DNA from: Bacteroidota bacterium
Lineage (GTDB): Bacteria > Bacteroidota > Ignavibacteria > Kapaibacteriales > HRBIN21
NCBI GenBank assembly: GCA_030550395.1
Contig: JAUQPL010000003.1
Location: 124,001 to 188,000, forward strand
DNA: 64,000 nucleotides
Direction: 5' to 3'
Shown here piece after piece: positions 33,698 to 42,984 of this stretch (the stretch's first letter is position 1; every line of letters begins with the position of its first letter). A model generated the notes under the pieces. It ran no database searches. It was not told the origin of the DNA and saw nothing but the letters and a program-made list of their open reading frames with translations. The position numbers and the translations under genes were made by a program.

Positions 33698-35922
33698 AGG
33701 CGTGCTGTCCGTGGAGGATCGCCGTTGAGTTGCAGAGGGAAGAAAGAAGGGGGTGCCTGGAAGAGGGTTTGGCTGCCGAAGGTGAGGAAGGTTCCGTATG
33801 TTAGACCAGCGGTGAGTCCATCCGAGGTTTGTCGCACGAAAGCGAAATCGGCATCGGAGGAAAGGGAATCAAGAACGAGAGTCCGCAGGGTGCTCTCATA
33901 TTGTGGTCGGCGTCCATCCCCTATGCTCCCTGCCAGTACGTCCCATTGGACTACGATGTTCCAGAGGGTATCGCCGTAGGACAGCTGGAGGCCGAGTCCG
34001 GTGGGCATAGAGTTCAAAGTGGCGCGGGGAGGGTGGGGGAGCGTATGACGGGGGACGGGGATGAGATAGGATACGATAGCGGTGCGCTCTCCCGCTCGGT
34101 ACCATCCTGTTTGCCAACGGGCGTAAGCAATGGCAGGGTGTCCGTGGCGTCGGCTTGGGAACAAGGTATCTCGGACTTTGTTGCCTGTTACGTCCCAGAT
34201 ACCTAAGGCCCAGGTTGTGTCCCCGAGGAGGCCTGCCGCGCTCTTCGTTGCGAGTATACAGCCTGCCTTGTCAGCGTGCAGAGCTTCATCTCCGTGCCAG
34301 AGTTGGACGAGTGTGAAGGGTCCATCTCGCAGAAACTGGACAAGGTCGGCAATCAGTAATTGGATGGGATGCCCTCGGATGGCGATGAGGATTCGTTCCC
34401 AAATGTATCCTCGGGAGAAATCGGTGAGGCGGAGGCGGGCATAGGTGAGGGGGGAGAAGTCCCAGGCGTCAATTTTCGTAGTCTGTACGGGTTGATGGCT
34501 TCCGGCATGGCGGAGGAAGTCCCAGAGGGATTGTCCGCTACTTGGCCGCCCTGGTTGAACGACGAGCCGATTGTGGAAGTACTCCGCTCGATATGCGCCA
34601 TTGGGTCCGGAGGGGATACCCTCTCGGTAGCCCGGCGGGCTAAGCAGGAGGCAGCTTTGGTCGATGAACCATATGAGTGCCAGTTCGTCTGACTGCCCAT
34701 GGGAGCCCTTTTCTTCTTCGATGGGCAGGGATTGGTGTAGGAATGCCTGGGCGCGCCATCCGTAGGTTGGGGCATCGCGGTAGTTCAGGAGCAAGTACGT
34801 TGCTGAAGAGTCCCATCCGCTTCGGAGGATGAGTTTCTTGATGACGGCATCCTCGCTACACCATAGAGATGGTGCCGGTGGGGGAAGGGGGGGCAGTGTA
34901 GTATCTGCCCAACGGGCGGCATCGCAGAGGATGAGGGCCCGATAGGCAGGAAGGGGTTTCAGTGGGACAAGCCATCGTTGAGTCAACTGAGCGGCTGCCC
35001 AGCGGTATGCGGGATTGCGGTAGCGTGCGGCTGCCCACTCAAAGATGGCGGCAAACTCAGCGGCGTTCTCCCCAGCTGTCCGGGTATCCCCGAAAGGAGC
35101 AACGGCGCTGAAGGGTGTCATCAACTGCAGAGCAGCCTCGATGTAGAAAGGTAGCGAAGGGAGCTGCCAAAGGCTGGAATCAGCATATTCGCCCAGCAGG
35201 AGCAGAGCATATAGCCAGATACCCCAGTATAGCTGGGCATCTTCCAAAAGCCAGCTTGTGCGGCTTTCGGCAATGAGGGTTTGGGCAAGACTTCGCCACT
35301 GGGGTGCCTGTGGGGCAGAGGGGCAGGCGTGGGCGGAGAGCGCAAGCCCAAGGGCGCGCAGGATGGAGCGGTTGATTGCTCCCCACTCCAGGAAGTGGAG
35401 CATGGAGTTAGTGCTAGCGGTGATGAGCTGTTGCAGATACGCTTGCTGGGTGGGTGAGAGCGCAGGGCGGATGCGCAGGTAGGCACGGCAAAAGATCGGA
35501 AGGGCGAAGAAATCCGGAACTGGGGGAACGCCCTGGGCGTACGACGGAAGCCGCCTCCGAAGAGCTTCGGGGTAGAGCTGACGGAGGGTGTCATAGAGTG
35601 CTAGCCAGCGAAAGGCGGTCCATGCGTAGGTGGGAGCTGCTGTAGCTTCGTACAACGCTGCTGCTATGCCGGCAACGGCTGCTGGTTCTATCGGAGGGGC
35701 GAATTCCTGCCCTTCGCTGAAATACTGGCGCCAACGAGCGAGCTGCTCAGGAAGCTGCCGAAGAGCTGCTTCGTAGCTTTCCTGGACAAGTTGGCGGTAT
35801 GGCAGAGCGGAAGCGCAGAGGCTGACGGCGCTTATGAGCCCAACGAGGAAAGAGCCCATAGCGCTGCCAAGAAGAGCCCAACTATAAGCCATGAGCCACC
35901 AAAGCCGAGGATGTCTTCCCAT
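33664..35922 (-). CDS. Secreted heparinase II/III-like protein (tentative)
   Basis: The roughly 752-residue protein has a signal peptide/anchor, a long all-helical middle (about residues 60-370) and a beta-rich C-terminal half. The segment SHGQSDELALIWFIDQSCLLLSPPG followed by AEYFHNRLVV resembles the heparinase II/III C-terminal region (HxxAD...HN), which supports a polysaccharide-lyase-like fold. Catalysis is unproven. The ORF track starts at 36216 inside the symporter in another frame. ATG 35922, 35892 or 35859 are plausible; 35922 gives a basic signal-peptide start but overlaps the symporter by 91 bp. Confidence 0.55.
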   Translation of the reverse strand: MGRHPRLWWLMAYSWALLGSAMGSFLVGLISAVSLCASALPYRQLVQESYEAALRQLPEQLARWRQYFSEGQEFAPPIEPAAVAGIAAALYEATAAPTYAWTAFRWLALYDTLRQLYPEALRRRLPSYAQGVPPVPDFFALPIFCRAYLRIRPALSPTQQAYLQQLITASTNSMLHFLEWGAINRSILRALGLALSAHACPSAPQAPQWRSLAQTLIAESRTSWLLEDAQLYWGIWLYALLLLGEYADSSLWQLPSLPFYIEAALQLMTPFSAVAPFGDTRTAGENAAEFAAIFEWAAARYRNPAYRWAAAQLTQRWLVPLKPLPAYRALILCDAARWADTTLPPLPPPAPSLWCSEDAVIKKLILRSGWDSSATYLLLNYRDAPTYGWRAQAFLHQSLPIEEEKGSHGQSDELALIWFIDQSCLLLSPPGYREGIPSGPNGAYRAEYFHNRLVVQPGRPSSGQSLWDFLRHAGSHQPVQTTKIDAWDFSPLTYARLRLTDFSRGYIWERILIAIRGHPIQLLIADLVQFLRDGPFTLVQLWHGDEALHADKAGCILATKSAAGLLGDTTWALGIWDVTGNKVRDTLFPSRRHGHPAIAYARWQTGWYRAGERTAIVSYLIPVPRHTLPHPPRATLNSMPTGLGLQLSYGDTLWNIVVQWDVLAGSIGDGRRPQYESTLRTLVLDSLSSDADFAFVRQTSDGLTAGLTYGTFLTFGSQTLFQAPPSFFPLQLNGDPPRTARLQWRAWELTSP

Positions 35923-37937
35923 GAGGGCTTTCCAATCTCCCACGTAGAATCCGGAAAGAGTTTCTGCGCTTTGCACCATTGCGGATTCCGCAGAGCTTCT
36001 TCTAATGCTTGGCGGTCGGCTTCGGGAGTCGGCTGAACGGACACGTGGAGGCGGCAGAAAAAGCGCTGGAGACGCTCTGTTGGCTCCGGGCGAGTCACCA
36101 AGCTCAGTCCAAACAGGAGCAGGAAGGGGAAGAGAGCATCGAAGGCAAAACGAGCGGTGTTCAGATCGGCCTTTGTCCATTTCCGCAGGTCTATCCCCAG
36201 CCACGATAGAACCCATAGCTCAGCATGGAAGCGTCCCAGTCCAAGGCGCCGGGAGGTGGGATCTTCGGGGTGCTCTCGGATCACTGTTTCAAAGAAGACC
36301 CCCGTCGGCGGGATGAGCACGGTACGCTGGATCGGCTCCCCGACAGAGCGCGCTCGACCTTGACGCACGTCCTCTTCTGTTGCTGCAACGCGAATCGCTT
36401 CTGTCCGTGCTTCGGTCTCTACTGTCAGTGCCGGGTGTGAACGGGTCCAGGGCAGGATAGGAAAGAGGTGGGGGATGCCGACGTAGAGGAGGAGGCAGAT
36501 GAGTACGTGGAGGATGACGGCTTTCCGTGTCAGGCGCCGCCAAAGAAAACCCAACCAAATGGGGGCACCGAAGATTGCCGGCAGCGTGATGAAGTACTTG
36601 AACAAGTCCAGCACATTATTGACCCCAATTGCCACAGCGGCAGAGCCGAAGAGGGTAAAGGCAACGGTCAGGCGTCCTACGAAGACATAGTGACGTTCTG
36701 GATATCCAGGACGGAGCGGCATGTAGAGATGTCGCACGAACAAAGCAGCGTAGGTCAGCGAGTTTGTGTCCATTGTGGACATATTCGCCGCAGTCATGCC
36801 AATCAGCATCACGCCAAGCATTCCTGGTCCGAGAAATTCGCGGGCTAAGCTTCCCCAGAGCAATTCCGGATCATGCAGGCGTCCAGCGAAGAGGGCTGCT
36901 CCAATCAGTCCTACGAATGCCCACAGAAGCATGACAAGGCGTTTGGCGAACATGCCTCCCAGAAGCCCTATTTGAGCAGGGCGCTCGCTGCGGGCAGAAC
37001 CAGCGATGGAGACAAGAGGCGCTGCGGCAATAATGGAGACCAGATTCGCCAAGGACATCGCTATAACGGTCATGGTGCCGTAGTCAGTTACCGTTGGGTC
37101 TCCGAACACCGAGAAGAAATGCTCGGGGAGGCGTCGCCGAAGTTCGCTCACGCTGCCGATAGCTGCTAACCCCCTTGGAAGCAGTAAGCACGAGAAGATC
37201 AGGATGAGGAGCCCTTGGAGCACGTTCGTCCAGGCAGCAGCGGCAAAGCCCCCCATGAGTGTGTAGAGGGTTACAACAGCGGCAAAGAGGAGGTAGATGG
37301 TGACAGGTTCGACGAAAGAAATCACGCCGCGGAGTTCGCCCCGCTTTGCCCTCTCGTGGAGTTCCTCCAACCGTTGGCGCTCCGGCTGAGACAGCTCCTC
37401 CGGTGCCCGAGCTTGTAGGCGTTGGTATTCAGCGAAGAGTTCAACCCGATGGCGCTCTTCCGCTGTATATGCTTCCGGAGGTTTGACCAGGAGGGCTGCC
37501 GTAGTCTTTCCTAAGATGACGAAGCTTACCGCCCCGCCGATAATAGCCATGAGCAGGGTGAATCCAGCATAGAGGCTTGCCAGCAATTGGCTCCCGAAGC
37601 GCTCTACGAAGAAGTCACTCAGTGTCACAATCCGAGCCCGACGGTACAGCTTGGCGATGAACCAGTAAAAGGGTGTCAGAAAGAGCACCAGGTACTGAAT
37701 CCACATGCCTCCTAACCCTTGCCGGAAGACTTCTCGGCTGATGGCGACAGCCTGATCGGCATTTGTAGCGTTCCCGAAGCTGAGGAAGAACTGGACTACT
37801 GTGCGCAGCCGACGCCCTGCGAGGAAGAATTCTTCCTGGTTCCGTTGCAATTTCCGAAAGCGGTAACCAAGCCAGAACAAAAGGGCCAGATAGCCTATGA
37901 TGACAGCTCCATCCAGCCAATGGAGTCCCCAGAGCAT
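35832..37937 (-). CDS. Sodium:solute symporter family transporter
   Basis: The 701-residue protein has about 13-14 membrane helices with the SSS start WLDGAVIIGYLALLFWLGYRF and the substrate/Na+ region FFLSFGNATNADQAVAISREVF. It also contains MTAANMSTMDTNSLTYAALFVRH. Two soluble insertions are notable: a charged coil at about 155-205, and a region rich in Glu/Arg near 510-590. It imports a sugar, sialic acid or organic acid with sodium, substrate unknown. It begins 3 bp after rsgA and overlaps the heparinase-like gene, suggesting that it imports the product. Confidence 0.9.
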   Translation of the reverse strand: MLWGLHWLDGAVIIGYLALLFWLGYRFRKLQRNQEEFFLAGRRLRTVVQFFLSFGNATNADQAVAISREVFRQGLGGMWIQYLVLFLTPFYWFIAKLYRRARIVTLSDFFVERFGSQLLASLYAGFTLLMAIIGGAVSFVILGKTTAALLVKPPEAYTAEERHRVELFAEYQRLQARAPEELSQPERQRLEELHERAKRGELRGVISFVEPVTIYLLFAAVVTLYTLMGGFAAAAWTNVLQGLLILIFSCLLLPRGLAAIGSVSELRRRLPEHFFSVFGDPTVTDYGTMTVIAMSLANLVSIIAAAPLVSIAGSARSERPAQIGLLGGMFAKRLVMLLWAFVGLIGAALFAGRLHDPELLWGSLAREFLGPGMLGVMLIGMTAANMSTMDTNSLTYAALFVRHLYMPLRPGYPERHYVFVGRLTVAFTLFGSAAVAIGVNNVLDLFKYFITLPAIFGAPIWLGFLWRRLTRKAVILHVLICLLLYVGIPHLFPILPWTRSHPALTVETEARTEAIRVAATEEDVRQGRARSVGEPIQRTVLIPPTGVFFETVIREHPEDPTSRRLGLGRFHAELWVLSWLGIDLRKWTKADLNTARFAFDALFPFLLLFGLSLVTRPEPTERLQRFFCRLHVSVQPTPEADRQALEEALRNPQWCKAQKLFPDSTWEIGKPSWEDILGFGGSWLIVGLFLAALWALSSLGS

Positions 37938-37940
37938 CTT

Positions 37941-39014
37941 CTACCGGCGGTGTTTCCATTGGTACCGGTACTTCGGTAGGCTCTGCCAAAGGCGGCAGTA
38001 GTGGTCGTACCGCAATGAGTCTATGTTCCCCTGCTCCACGGCACTGCGGACGGCACACCCTGGCTCATGAATGTGACTGCAGGGTTGGTAGAGGCATTCT
38101 TTAGCCCATGGTTGGAAGTCGGGGAAGAAATCCTCCAACTCGTCGCGGGTGATGTTCCAGAAAAACAGTTCCCGAATGCCAGGGGTGTCGACGATGTAAC
38201 CCCCTTCCGGAAGACGAAACATCCGAGCCATTGTAGTCACGTGACGTCCTTGCCTTAACTTGGGACTGATGGGACCGACCCGCTGTAGCTCTCTACCCAA
38301 GAGAAGGTTGGCCAGGGTAGACTTCCCAACTCCGGATGGGCCGGAGAGAATGGAAATCTTTCCCTGAAGGACCGCCCGAAGGGAATCGATACCCTCGCCG
38401 GTAAGGGCGCTACAGAGGAGAAGCGGAACGTGCAGCACGTCGGTGTATACACGGAGCTCTTCCCGAATCTGTTGGGGGCAGCCAAGATCAATCTTGTTCA
38501 GGCAAATCAGCGCCTGTAACCCACCGAGCTCCGCAGCGATAAGGTACCGGTCAATCAGGAAGCGATCGTAGCGCGGCTCAGCGGCGGCTTGCAGAATAAC
38601 CAATTGGTCTGCGTTGCTGACAAGAACTTGTTCCTTTCCTTCTCCTCGTCGGTAGCGAGTAAGCTTTGTGTGCCGTCGGAGGATTTGCACAATGACACCC
38701 TGTGGATAGCCGCTGGGAGCCCGTTCTTTGGTCCGCACGAAGCTTACTAAGTCTCCCACAGCTACAACATGGGAGCTATCCGGTTCTTCGCTAACGACCG
38801 TGCCGGCAACGGTGCATTCCAACAGTTCTTCAGGATTCTCCTCCGGCTCTACAATCCAATGGCGCCCAGTTCCTTCCAATATGCGCCCCCGGTAGAGTTC
38901 TTGGTCAGCCAGAGGCTTTTGCTTCACAAACTTGATAGAGGGTAATACAGGCTTCGGCGCGTCGGTAGGCTCCTCATGCTCACCCCATAGTTCTTCGGGG
39001 GCGGGACGTCCCAT
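37941..39014 (-). CDS. rsgA: Ribosome small-subunit-dependent GTPase A
   Basis: The roughly 357-residue circularly permuted GTPase has NKIDL (G4), the P-loop GPSGVGKST (G1), and DTPG (G3) in that unusual order. It carries an N-terminal OB-like domain and a C-terminal zinc knuckle CLYQPCSHIHEPGC. RsgA checks late 30S maturation. The ORF track starts at 39044. ATG 39014 (MGRPAPEEL) directly follows the LysE-family stop (TGAAATG) and gives the normal length. It shows a long Glu-rich N-terminal region. Confidence 0.95.
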   Translation of the reverse strand: MGRPAPEELWGEHEEPTDAPKPVLPSIKFVKQKPLADQELYRGRILEGTGRHWIVEPEENPEELLECTVAGTVVSEEPDSSHVVAVGDLVSFVRTKERAPSGYPQGVIVQILRRHTKLTRYRRGEGKEQVLVSNADQLVILQAAAEPRYDRFLIDRYLIAAELGGLQALICLNKIDLGCPQQIREELRVYTDVLHVPLLLCSALTGEGIDSLRAVLQGKISILSGPSGVGKSTLANLLLGRELQRVGPISPKLRQGRHVTTMARMFRLPEGGYIVDTPGIRELFFWNITRDELEDFFPDFQPWAKECLYQPCSHIHEPGCAVRSAVEQGNIDSLRYDHYCRLWQSLPKYRYQWKHRR

Positions 39015-39015
39015 T

Positions 39016-39744
39016 TCAGAAAGCGGGGAGGAAGCGCAAGACATCGTGCCACCGTATAGCAGTCAGGATGCGCATACCCAAGACTGCTCCAACCCCAATG
39101 AAAGCAACCCCCACGACTCGCCGCAATCGTTCCATAGCTTCTCCACTGAAGTAACGCCGGAAACGGTGAATCCCATGGGATACCAGCGCAAGCCAGCTAA
39201 AATTCCCCGCTCCAAAGCCGATAGCGAAAGCCGTAAGGCTGTACCACTGTCCTGCAGGGACGACACCGAACTCATGCACTGCTACAGCCAAGTATGCCAG
39301 TGAGGAAGGGAAAGTAGGATTTGCCAGATTGGTCAATGCCATTCCTATCCCTACGAAAAAGTGCCCTCGGCGCAGCAGGGGTTCCACAAATGGCAGAGAG
39401 GTGGTGGTAGCACTCCTGCGAGGTGTCAGGGAATCGTGACGTCGCAACTGGAGGACCCCATATCCGATGAGAATGCCAACGCAGCCGAACTGGATAAGCA
39501 CCGAGAGAAGTGGGTGCACATTGAGAAAGCTCATGAGCGTACTCAGAAAGCCAGTAGCCAGCAGCGCTACAAGACAGAGCATGGTGTCAACGAGAGCGGC
39601 TCCGAGTGCAACGAAAAAACCTGCCCGCTGTCCCTGAGCCAGGCTGCTACGAACTACACTGAGCGAAACCGGACCGATGGCAGGTAGAGCAAACAGAAAT
39701 CCAATGCCCGCTCCCATTAGACCGGCAACCACTGCTTCAACCAT
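39016..39744 (-). CDS. LysE/RhtB-family amino-acid exporter
   Basis: The 242-residue protein has six hydrophobic segments and the LysE-family opening FLFALPAIGPVSLSVVRSSLAQGQRAGFFVALGAALVDT, and it keeps the PxGP-like turn as AIGP. LysE proteins export amino acids or related metabolites. The substrate is unknown. It is first of a minus-strand run leading to rsgA, the symporter and the heparinase-like gene. An 8-bp-arm inverted repeat lies 16 bp upstream of its ATG. Confidence 0.85.
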   Translation of the reverse strand: MVEAVVAGLMGAGIGFLFALPAIGPVSLSVVRSSLAQGQRAGFFVALGAALVDTMLCLVALLATGFLSTLMSFLNVHPLLSVLIQFGCVGILIGYGVLQLRRHDSLTPRRSATTTSLPFVEPLLRRGHFFVGIGMALTNLANPTFPSSLAYLAVAVHEFGVVPAGQWYSLTAFAIGFGAGNFSWLALVSHGIHRFRRYFSGEAMERLRRVVGVAFIGVGAVLGMRILTAIRWHDVLRFLPAF

Positions 39745-39760
39745 GTTCTTTCATCTTGCC

Positions 39761-39784
39761 AGTGGCACAACCTCAGGTGCCACT
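39761..39784. repeat. Perfect inverted repeat AGTGGCAC-N8-GTGCCACT upstream of the LysE-family gene
   Basis: Perfect 8-bp arms (39761-39768 and 39777-39784) surround an 8-bp spacer AACCTCAG. It lies between the DUF4397 stop (39802) and the LysE-family ATG (39744), both on the minus strand. No U-tract follows on that strand, so it is either a non-canonical terminator for the DUF4397 gene or an operator for the LysE-rsgA run. Confidence 0.5.
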
Positions 39785-39801
39785 TCCTCTCTGCTGCCGG
39801 C

Positions 39802-41490
39802 TTATCGATGGAGGAGGAGCGAGTATAACCGAACAGGAGCCAGTGTCATTAGGCGGCACAAATATACACCGTCAGCAACAGAAAAAGGCACAGGGACAGC
39901 AATTCTACCTTGGCTGTTCTCTATCTGCCATCGTCCAAGGCGGTGCCCAGTGAGGGTGAACAACTCTAAGAGCGCCGAGGGGGTAGAGGAAGGGAGGTGC
40001 ACCCAAAGCCATCGTCCGTCGGGAGAAAACCGCGCTATGGGACCGCTTGTCTCTGCAGGCGCAGCAATGTTCAGGATAGGTGATAGCTTGAGGACTGTAC
40101 CATCGGGGAATACCAATATCGGTTCCAGTGGGGGACCATTTTCGTTCGATGCAGGGTTGGCAAATCCCGTCAACACCAAGACGCCCGCTTTCCCGCCATG
40201 AGAAGCCAGGTTTAGCACATACGGTCGAGGTAGGTTGTACAAAGTGTCCAGTGTGGCAGGAAGGGTCTGATAAGGTATAGCGTCGGCATAGCGTATGGAA
40301 TCAGTGACGGGGACAGTGCTCGTGCGCAGGGAAATGGGACCGTAGTCAGTTATAGCATGAACCACGGCTAACCGGACTTGCGCTGGAGGAGCCGCGTCAG
40401 CAGCAGGAAAGGCAATGACGGTTAACTCGGTGGGACGTCCGTCAGGATTGGGAGTAAAGCGACCCGGGTCCAGGACTCCACAGACGACGGCGCAGAGTTT
40501 TGCTCCTGGGGGAAGTATTGCCGAAAAGCTCTTCAGAGTGTCCGCAATACTTTGGCTATTGCCCGGAGCGATCCCAACCTGGAGCGGAGTGCCAGCGGGA
40601 AGGGTGGTAAGTGGCGTTGCGCCCTGGAACCCGAAATCTTCCAGCATCTTTTCTCCGTTGACGTAAACGTCCACGATGGCAAGTTGTGGGTCTGGACTAG
40701 CGTGGATCAGCTGGACCAGTGCCGTTGGGCTTTGAGTGGTGTCTAAGCGCCGAAAGGAAACGACGCTTCCGTCTGTGAATACAGCTTGGAGTGCCAAGGC
40801 TGGACCATTCTGGTTCTGTGCTGGCTGAAGGAAGCCTGAGAGAACCAGGAGTCCCACGTCACTACCTTGGCTTCGCAGATCGCCCCAGAAACGGGCAACA
40901 AGGGTCCCGTCAGCTGTGATGAGCTCTACGGTCAAGGTATCGTAGGGGAGAGAACCCAGGAATGCAGAGCCAAAGCTGGTCAGCCCATAGAGAGGTTGAC
41001 CGTCAGCCCGCAGGATACGGACAGCCGGAGCGTCGGGAACAGCATGCACGAAGGTTAGTGGGATGTTTGCCGTGTCAACAACATCTACCGGTACCGGCTG
41101 AACGAGTATCTTTGCTCTAGTACTAATCCCATCGGGATTAGGGGCAAACTGTTGGGGATTTCCAACCCCTGTGAAGACAAGCATGTAGTTCTGGTCTGAA
41201 GCTGGAGTGAAGGGAGTTCGGACAACGAAGTCCTGTTCCCCTGAACGGGTAATGCCGATTTGGTATTGTGTGCCGGAGAGCACCTCGGTCCAGAAACTCA
41301 ATTCTCGGAAGGGAAGACCAAGTTGAATCCAATTGTCATCGTAGTAAACGTCCACGGAAGACAAGCTCGGATCAGGACTGGCGTGGAAGACAGCAAAGCT
41401 GGCAATCTGAGCCGACGTAGGAAGTGCGGATGTGCAGAGGAAGGAGAGCGTCAGCCAGTACTTGCAACACAGCATTCGTAAGTGTGTCAT
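39802..41490 (-). CDS. Secreted DUF4397-repeat protein with C-terminal sorting domain
   Basis: The 562-residue protein has a signal peptide (LSFLCTSALPTSAQ). Four DUF4397-type repeats follow, each starting with a variant of xxxHAsPDxP: AVFHASPDPSLSSVDVYYDD, FVHAVPDAPAVRI, QLIHASPDPQLAIVDVYVNG and VVHAITDYGPISL. The last ~80 residues (GRWLWVHLPS, ALLELFTLTGHRLG, GVYLCRLM) look like a type IX secretion C-terminal sorting domain. It is probably an exported surface or adhesion protein of unknown ligand. Own promoter-like TAATTTGC box upstream. Confidence 0.83.
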   Translation of the reverse strand: MTHLRMLCCKYWLTLSFLCTSALPTSAQIASFAVFHASPDPSLSSVDVYYDDNWIQLGLPFRELSFWTEVLSGTQYQIGITRSGEQDFVVRTPFTPASDQNYMLVFTGVGNPQQFAPNPDGISTRAKILVQPVPVDVVDTANIPLTFVHAVPDAPAVRILRADGQPLYGLTSFGSAFLGSLPYDTLTVELITADGTLVARFWGDLRSQGSDVGLLVLSGFLQPAQNQNGPALALQAVFTDGSVVSFRRLDTTQSPTALVQLIHASPDPQLAIVDVYVNGEKMLEDFGFQGATPLTTLPAGTPLQVGIAPGNSQSIADTLKSFSAILPPGAKLCAVVCGVLDPGRFTPNPDGRPTELTVIAFPAADAAPPAQVRLAVVHAITDYGPISLRTSTVPVTDSIRYADAIPYQTLPATLDTLYNLPRPYVLNLASHGGKAGVLVLTGFANPASNENGPPLEPILVFPDGTVLKLSPILNIAAPAETSGPIARFSPDGRWLWVHLPSSTPSALLELFTLTGHRLGRWQIENSQGRIAVPVPFSVADGVYLCRLMTLAPVRLYSLLLHR

Positions 41491-41527
41491 GGGGGAATGA
41501 GGCTGTTGTTCTACATGTGTTGGACAC

Positions 41528-41535
41528 GCAAATTA
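41528..41535 (-). promoter_or_regulatory. Putative -7 box (TAATTTGC) for the DUF4397 gene
   Basis: TAATTTGC on the minus strand lies 37 nt from the ATG at 41490. It is a variant of the TAATTTNG boxes before accC, the E1 gene and the sortilin-like gene. Confidence 0.4.
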
Positions 41536-41595
41536 CAGCATACCGTCAGTCTACCCAGGCAGAACGGGCGTATAACCAGTGGTGGGGGTAAAGTG

Positions 41596-42243
41596 TTACG
41601 TTTCGGGGAGGTGAGAAGGCGGGGGTTGCGGGGGACGGAGAAGAAGTTCCTTGATGAGCTCTGGGCGGAGTGCCGATGGGTCGGTCTCGACTTGGTAACG
41701 GCGGAGAGCTTCGCCTGGATGGACGTTGTGCCGTTCTCCTGGTGGGACAGGTGCTGGAGCGGCAGGGGAAGGGGTTGGCACTTCCTCTTCGGGCTCTGGG
41801 GTTTTCTGCTGGAGGCGTAGTACGGCCAGGGCTTGTACCAACTCGCTTCCCAAGAGCTCTTGGAGCTTTTCCAGGATTAGTGCCCGGGTAAATGGTTTGC
41901 GAATAAAACCGGCAGCCCCTTCCTTGACGGCTAACCCCAGGTTCTCTGTGTCCGAGAGAGCTGTGATCATGATGACGGGGATGGAGCGTGTTGCCTTCAA
42001 ACGCTTGAGCAGCTTCAATGTCTGATGACCGCTCAGGTCGGGCATGAGAATGTCCAGGAAGATCACTGCCGGCTTACGCTCCAGAGCGACCGCAACGGCG
42101 TCATAGCCATTGCTTGCAACCAGTGCCTCGAAACCCATGCTCTCCAGGGTGCGCGACAGAATGCGCTGCATCCAGATGTCGTCATCCACAATGAGAACAG
42201 GGATGGGCTGGGGATGGGTTTCAATGCTCTCTTGGGCGGTCAT
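41596..42243 (-). CDS. Response regulator with CheY-like receiver and proline-rich tail
   Basis: The 215-residue protein has one receiver domain (about 14-135): the acidic pair VLIVDDDIWM, phosphoacceptor Asp in VIFLDILMPDLSG, Thr in VIMITAL and Lys in GFIRKPF. A tail of about 80 residues with a Pro/Ala-rich linker and a short charged end (ALRPELIKELLLRPP) carries no DNA-binding domain I recognise. It could act on the motor or on partners. It overlaps csrA by 23 bp, so it is likely co-translated with the motB-fliW-csrA run. The cognate kinase is not in the window. Confidence 0.88.
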   Translation of the reverse strand: MTAQESIETHPQPIPVLIVDDDIWMQRILSRTLESMGFEALVASNGYDAVAVALERKPAVIFLDILMPDLSGHQTLKLLKRLKATRSIPVIMITALSDTENLGLAVKEGAAGFIRKPFTRALILEKLQELLGSELVQALAVLRLQQKTPEPEEEVPTPSPAAPAPVPPGERHNVHPGEALRRYQVETDPSALRPELIKELLLRPPQPPPSHLPET

Positions 42244-42535
42244 CGATAGCCATGCTCGATTCTTCTACTAGTGGCACTGAAGGAAGCTCTGTTGATGGAG
42301 CCACAGTGTAGAGCCGGACGGAGCGCAATGCGGTAACCAGGGGCAGTGCTTGCGCTGTCGTTGCTTGCCGGTTCAGCTCCTCGATGCGACGATAGAGCTC
42401 CCGACGGTAGATACCGATCCCCCGCGGGGCTTCAATTCCCAGCCGCACTATACCTCGTTCAACGGAAAGTACTCGGATCGTCACAATGCCGTCAATGGCG
42501 ATTTCTTCTCCAACTTTGCGCGAAAGTACTAACAT
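42221..42535 (-). CDS. csrA: Carbon storage regulator CsrA with extended C-terminus
   Basis: The first 58 residues are a normal CsrA: MLVLSRKVGEEIAIDG, VTIRVLSVERGIVRLGIEAPRGIGIYRREL. CsrA is an RNA-binding dimer that represses translation of flagellin and other mRNAs. FliW, encoded just upstream, is its known antagonist. An additional 45-residue tail (to 104 aa, with SSMAIDDRPREH at the end) is not part of the family core and might add regulation. It overlaps fliW by 7 bp and the response regulator by 23 bp. Confidence 0.95.
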   Translation of the reverse strand: MLVLSRKVGEEIAIDGIVTIRVLSVERGIVRLGIEAPRGIGIYRRELYRRIEELNRQATTAQALPLVTALRSVRLYTVAPSTELPSVPLVEESSMAIDDRPREH

Positions 42536-42984
42536 GGTGAGCTTCCCACACCCTGTGGAACGGAACCCAGTGGATGCGTTGCCGAGTATCGGTCTCCTGG
42601 AAGGATGAGTTGTTGCCCTTGGCGCCTTCGGACGTCCAAGAGGATAGGGGCTTTCAGGTTCACCACAATGTGAGAGGAGCCCGTAAAGGTAGTAACCACG
42701 ACTAAGGGGACAAACGTGTGAGGATCAGAGTATTCAGCGGGCAGTTCGTATTCTGGAACAACGTGCCAGGGAAGCAGGACAGGAAACCCAATGGTGGGTT
42801 CCTCTACAGCAATGAGCCATCGTAGGGGTTCCAGACGGGTAGAGGTAACGAGGACGAACTCTTTGAGATTTTCAAAGCCAATGAGTCCGTTGGGAAAGGT
42901 GAAGATGTGCTTAGGACGGACACGGACAACTCCCAAGCCAGGAATGCAAAGTATACGAGCGCGTTGAGATGAAGAAGATGTCAT
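42529..42984 (-). CDS. fliW: Flagellar assembly factor FliW
   Basis: The protein has about 151 residues, with FTFPNGLIGFENLKEFVLV, EPTIGFPVLLPW and a final VVNLKAPILLDVRRRQGQQLILPGDRYS block, all typical of FliW. FliW binds CsrA allosterically and flagellin, linking filament assembly to mRNA translation. The ORF track starts at 43008. ATG 42984 overlaps the motB stop as ATGA, giving translational coupling. Its 3' end overlaps csrA by 7 bp. The fliW-csrA order is the conserved one. Confidence 0.93.
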   Translation of the reverse strand: MTSSSSQRARILCIPGLGVVRVRPKHIFTFPNGLIGFENLKEFVLVTSTRLEPLRWLIAVEEPTIGFPVLLPWHVVPEYELPAEYSDPHTFVPLVVVTTFTGSSHIVVNLKAPILLDVRRRQGQQLILPGDRYSATHPLGSVPQGVGSSPC

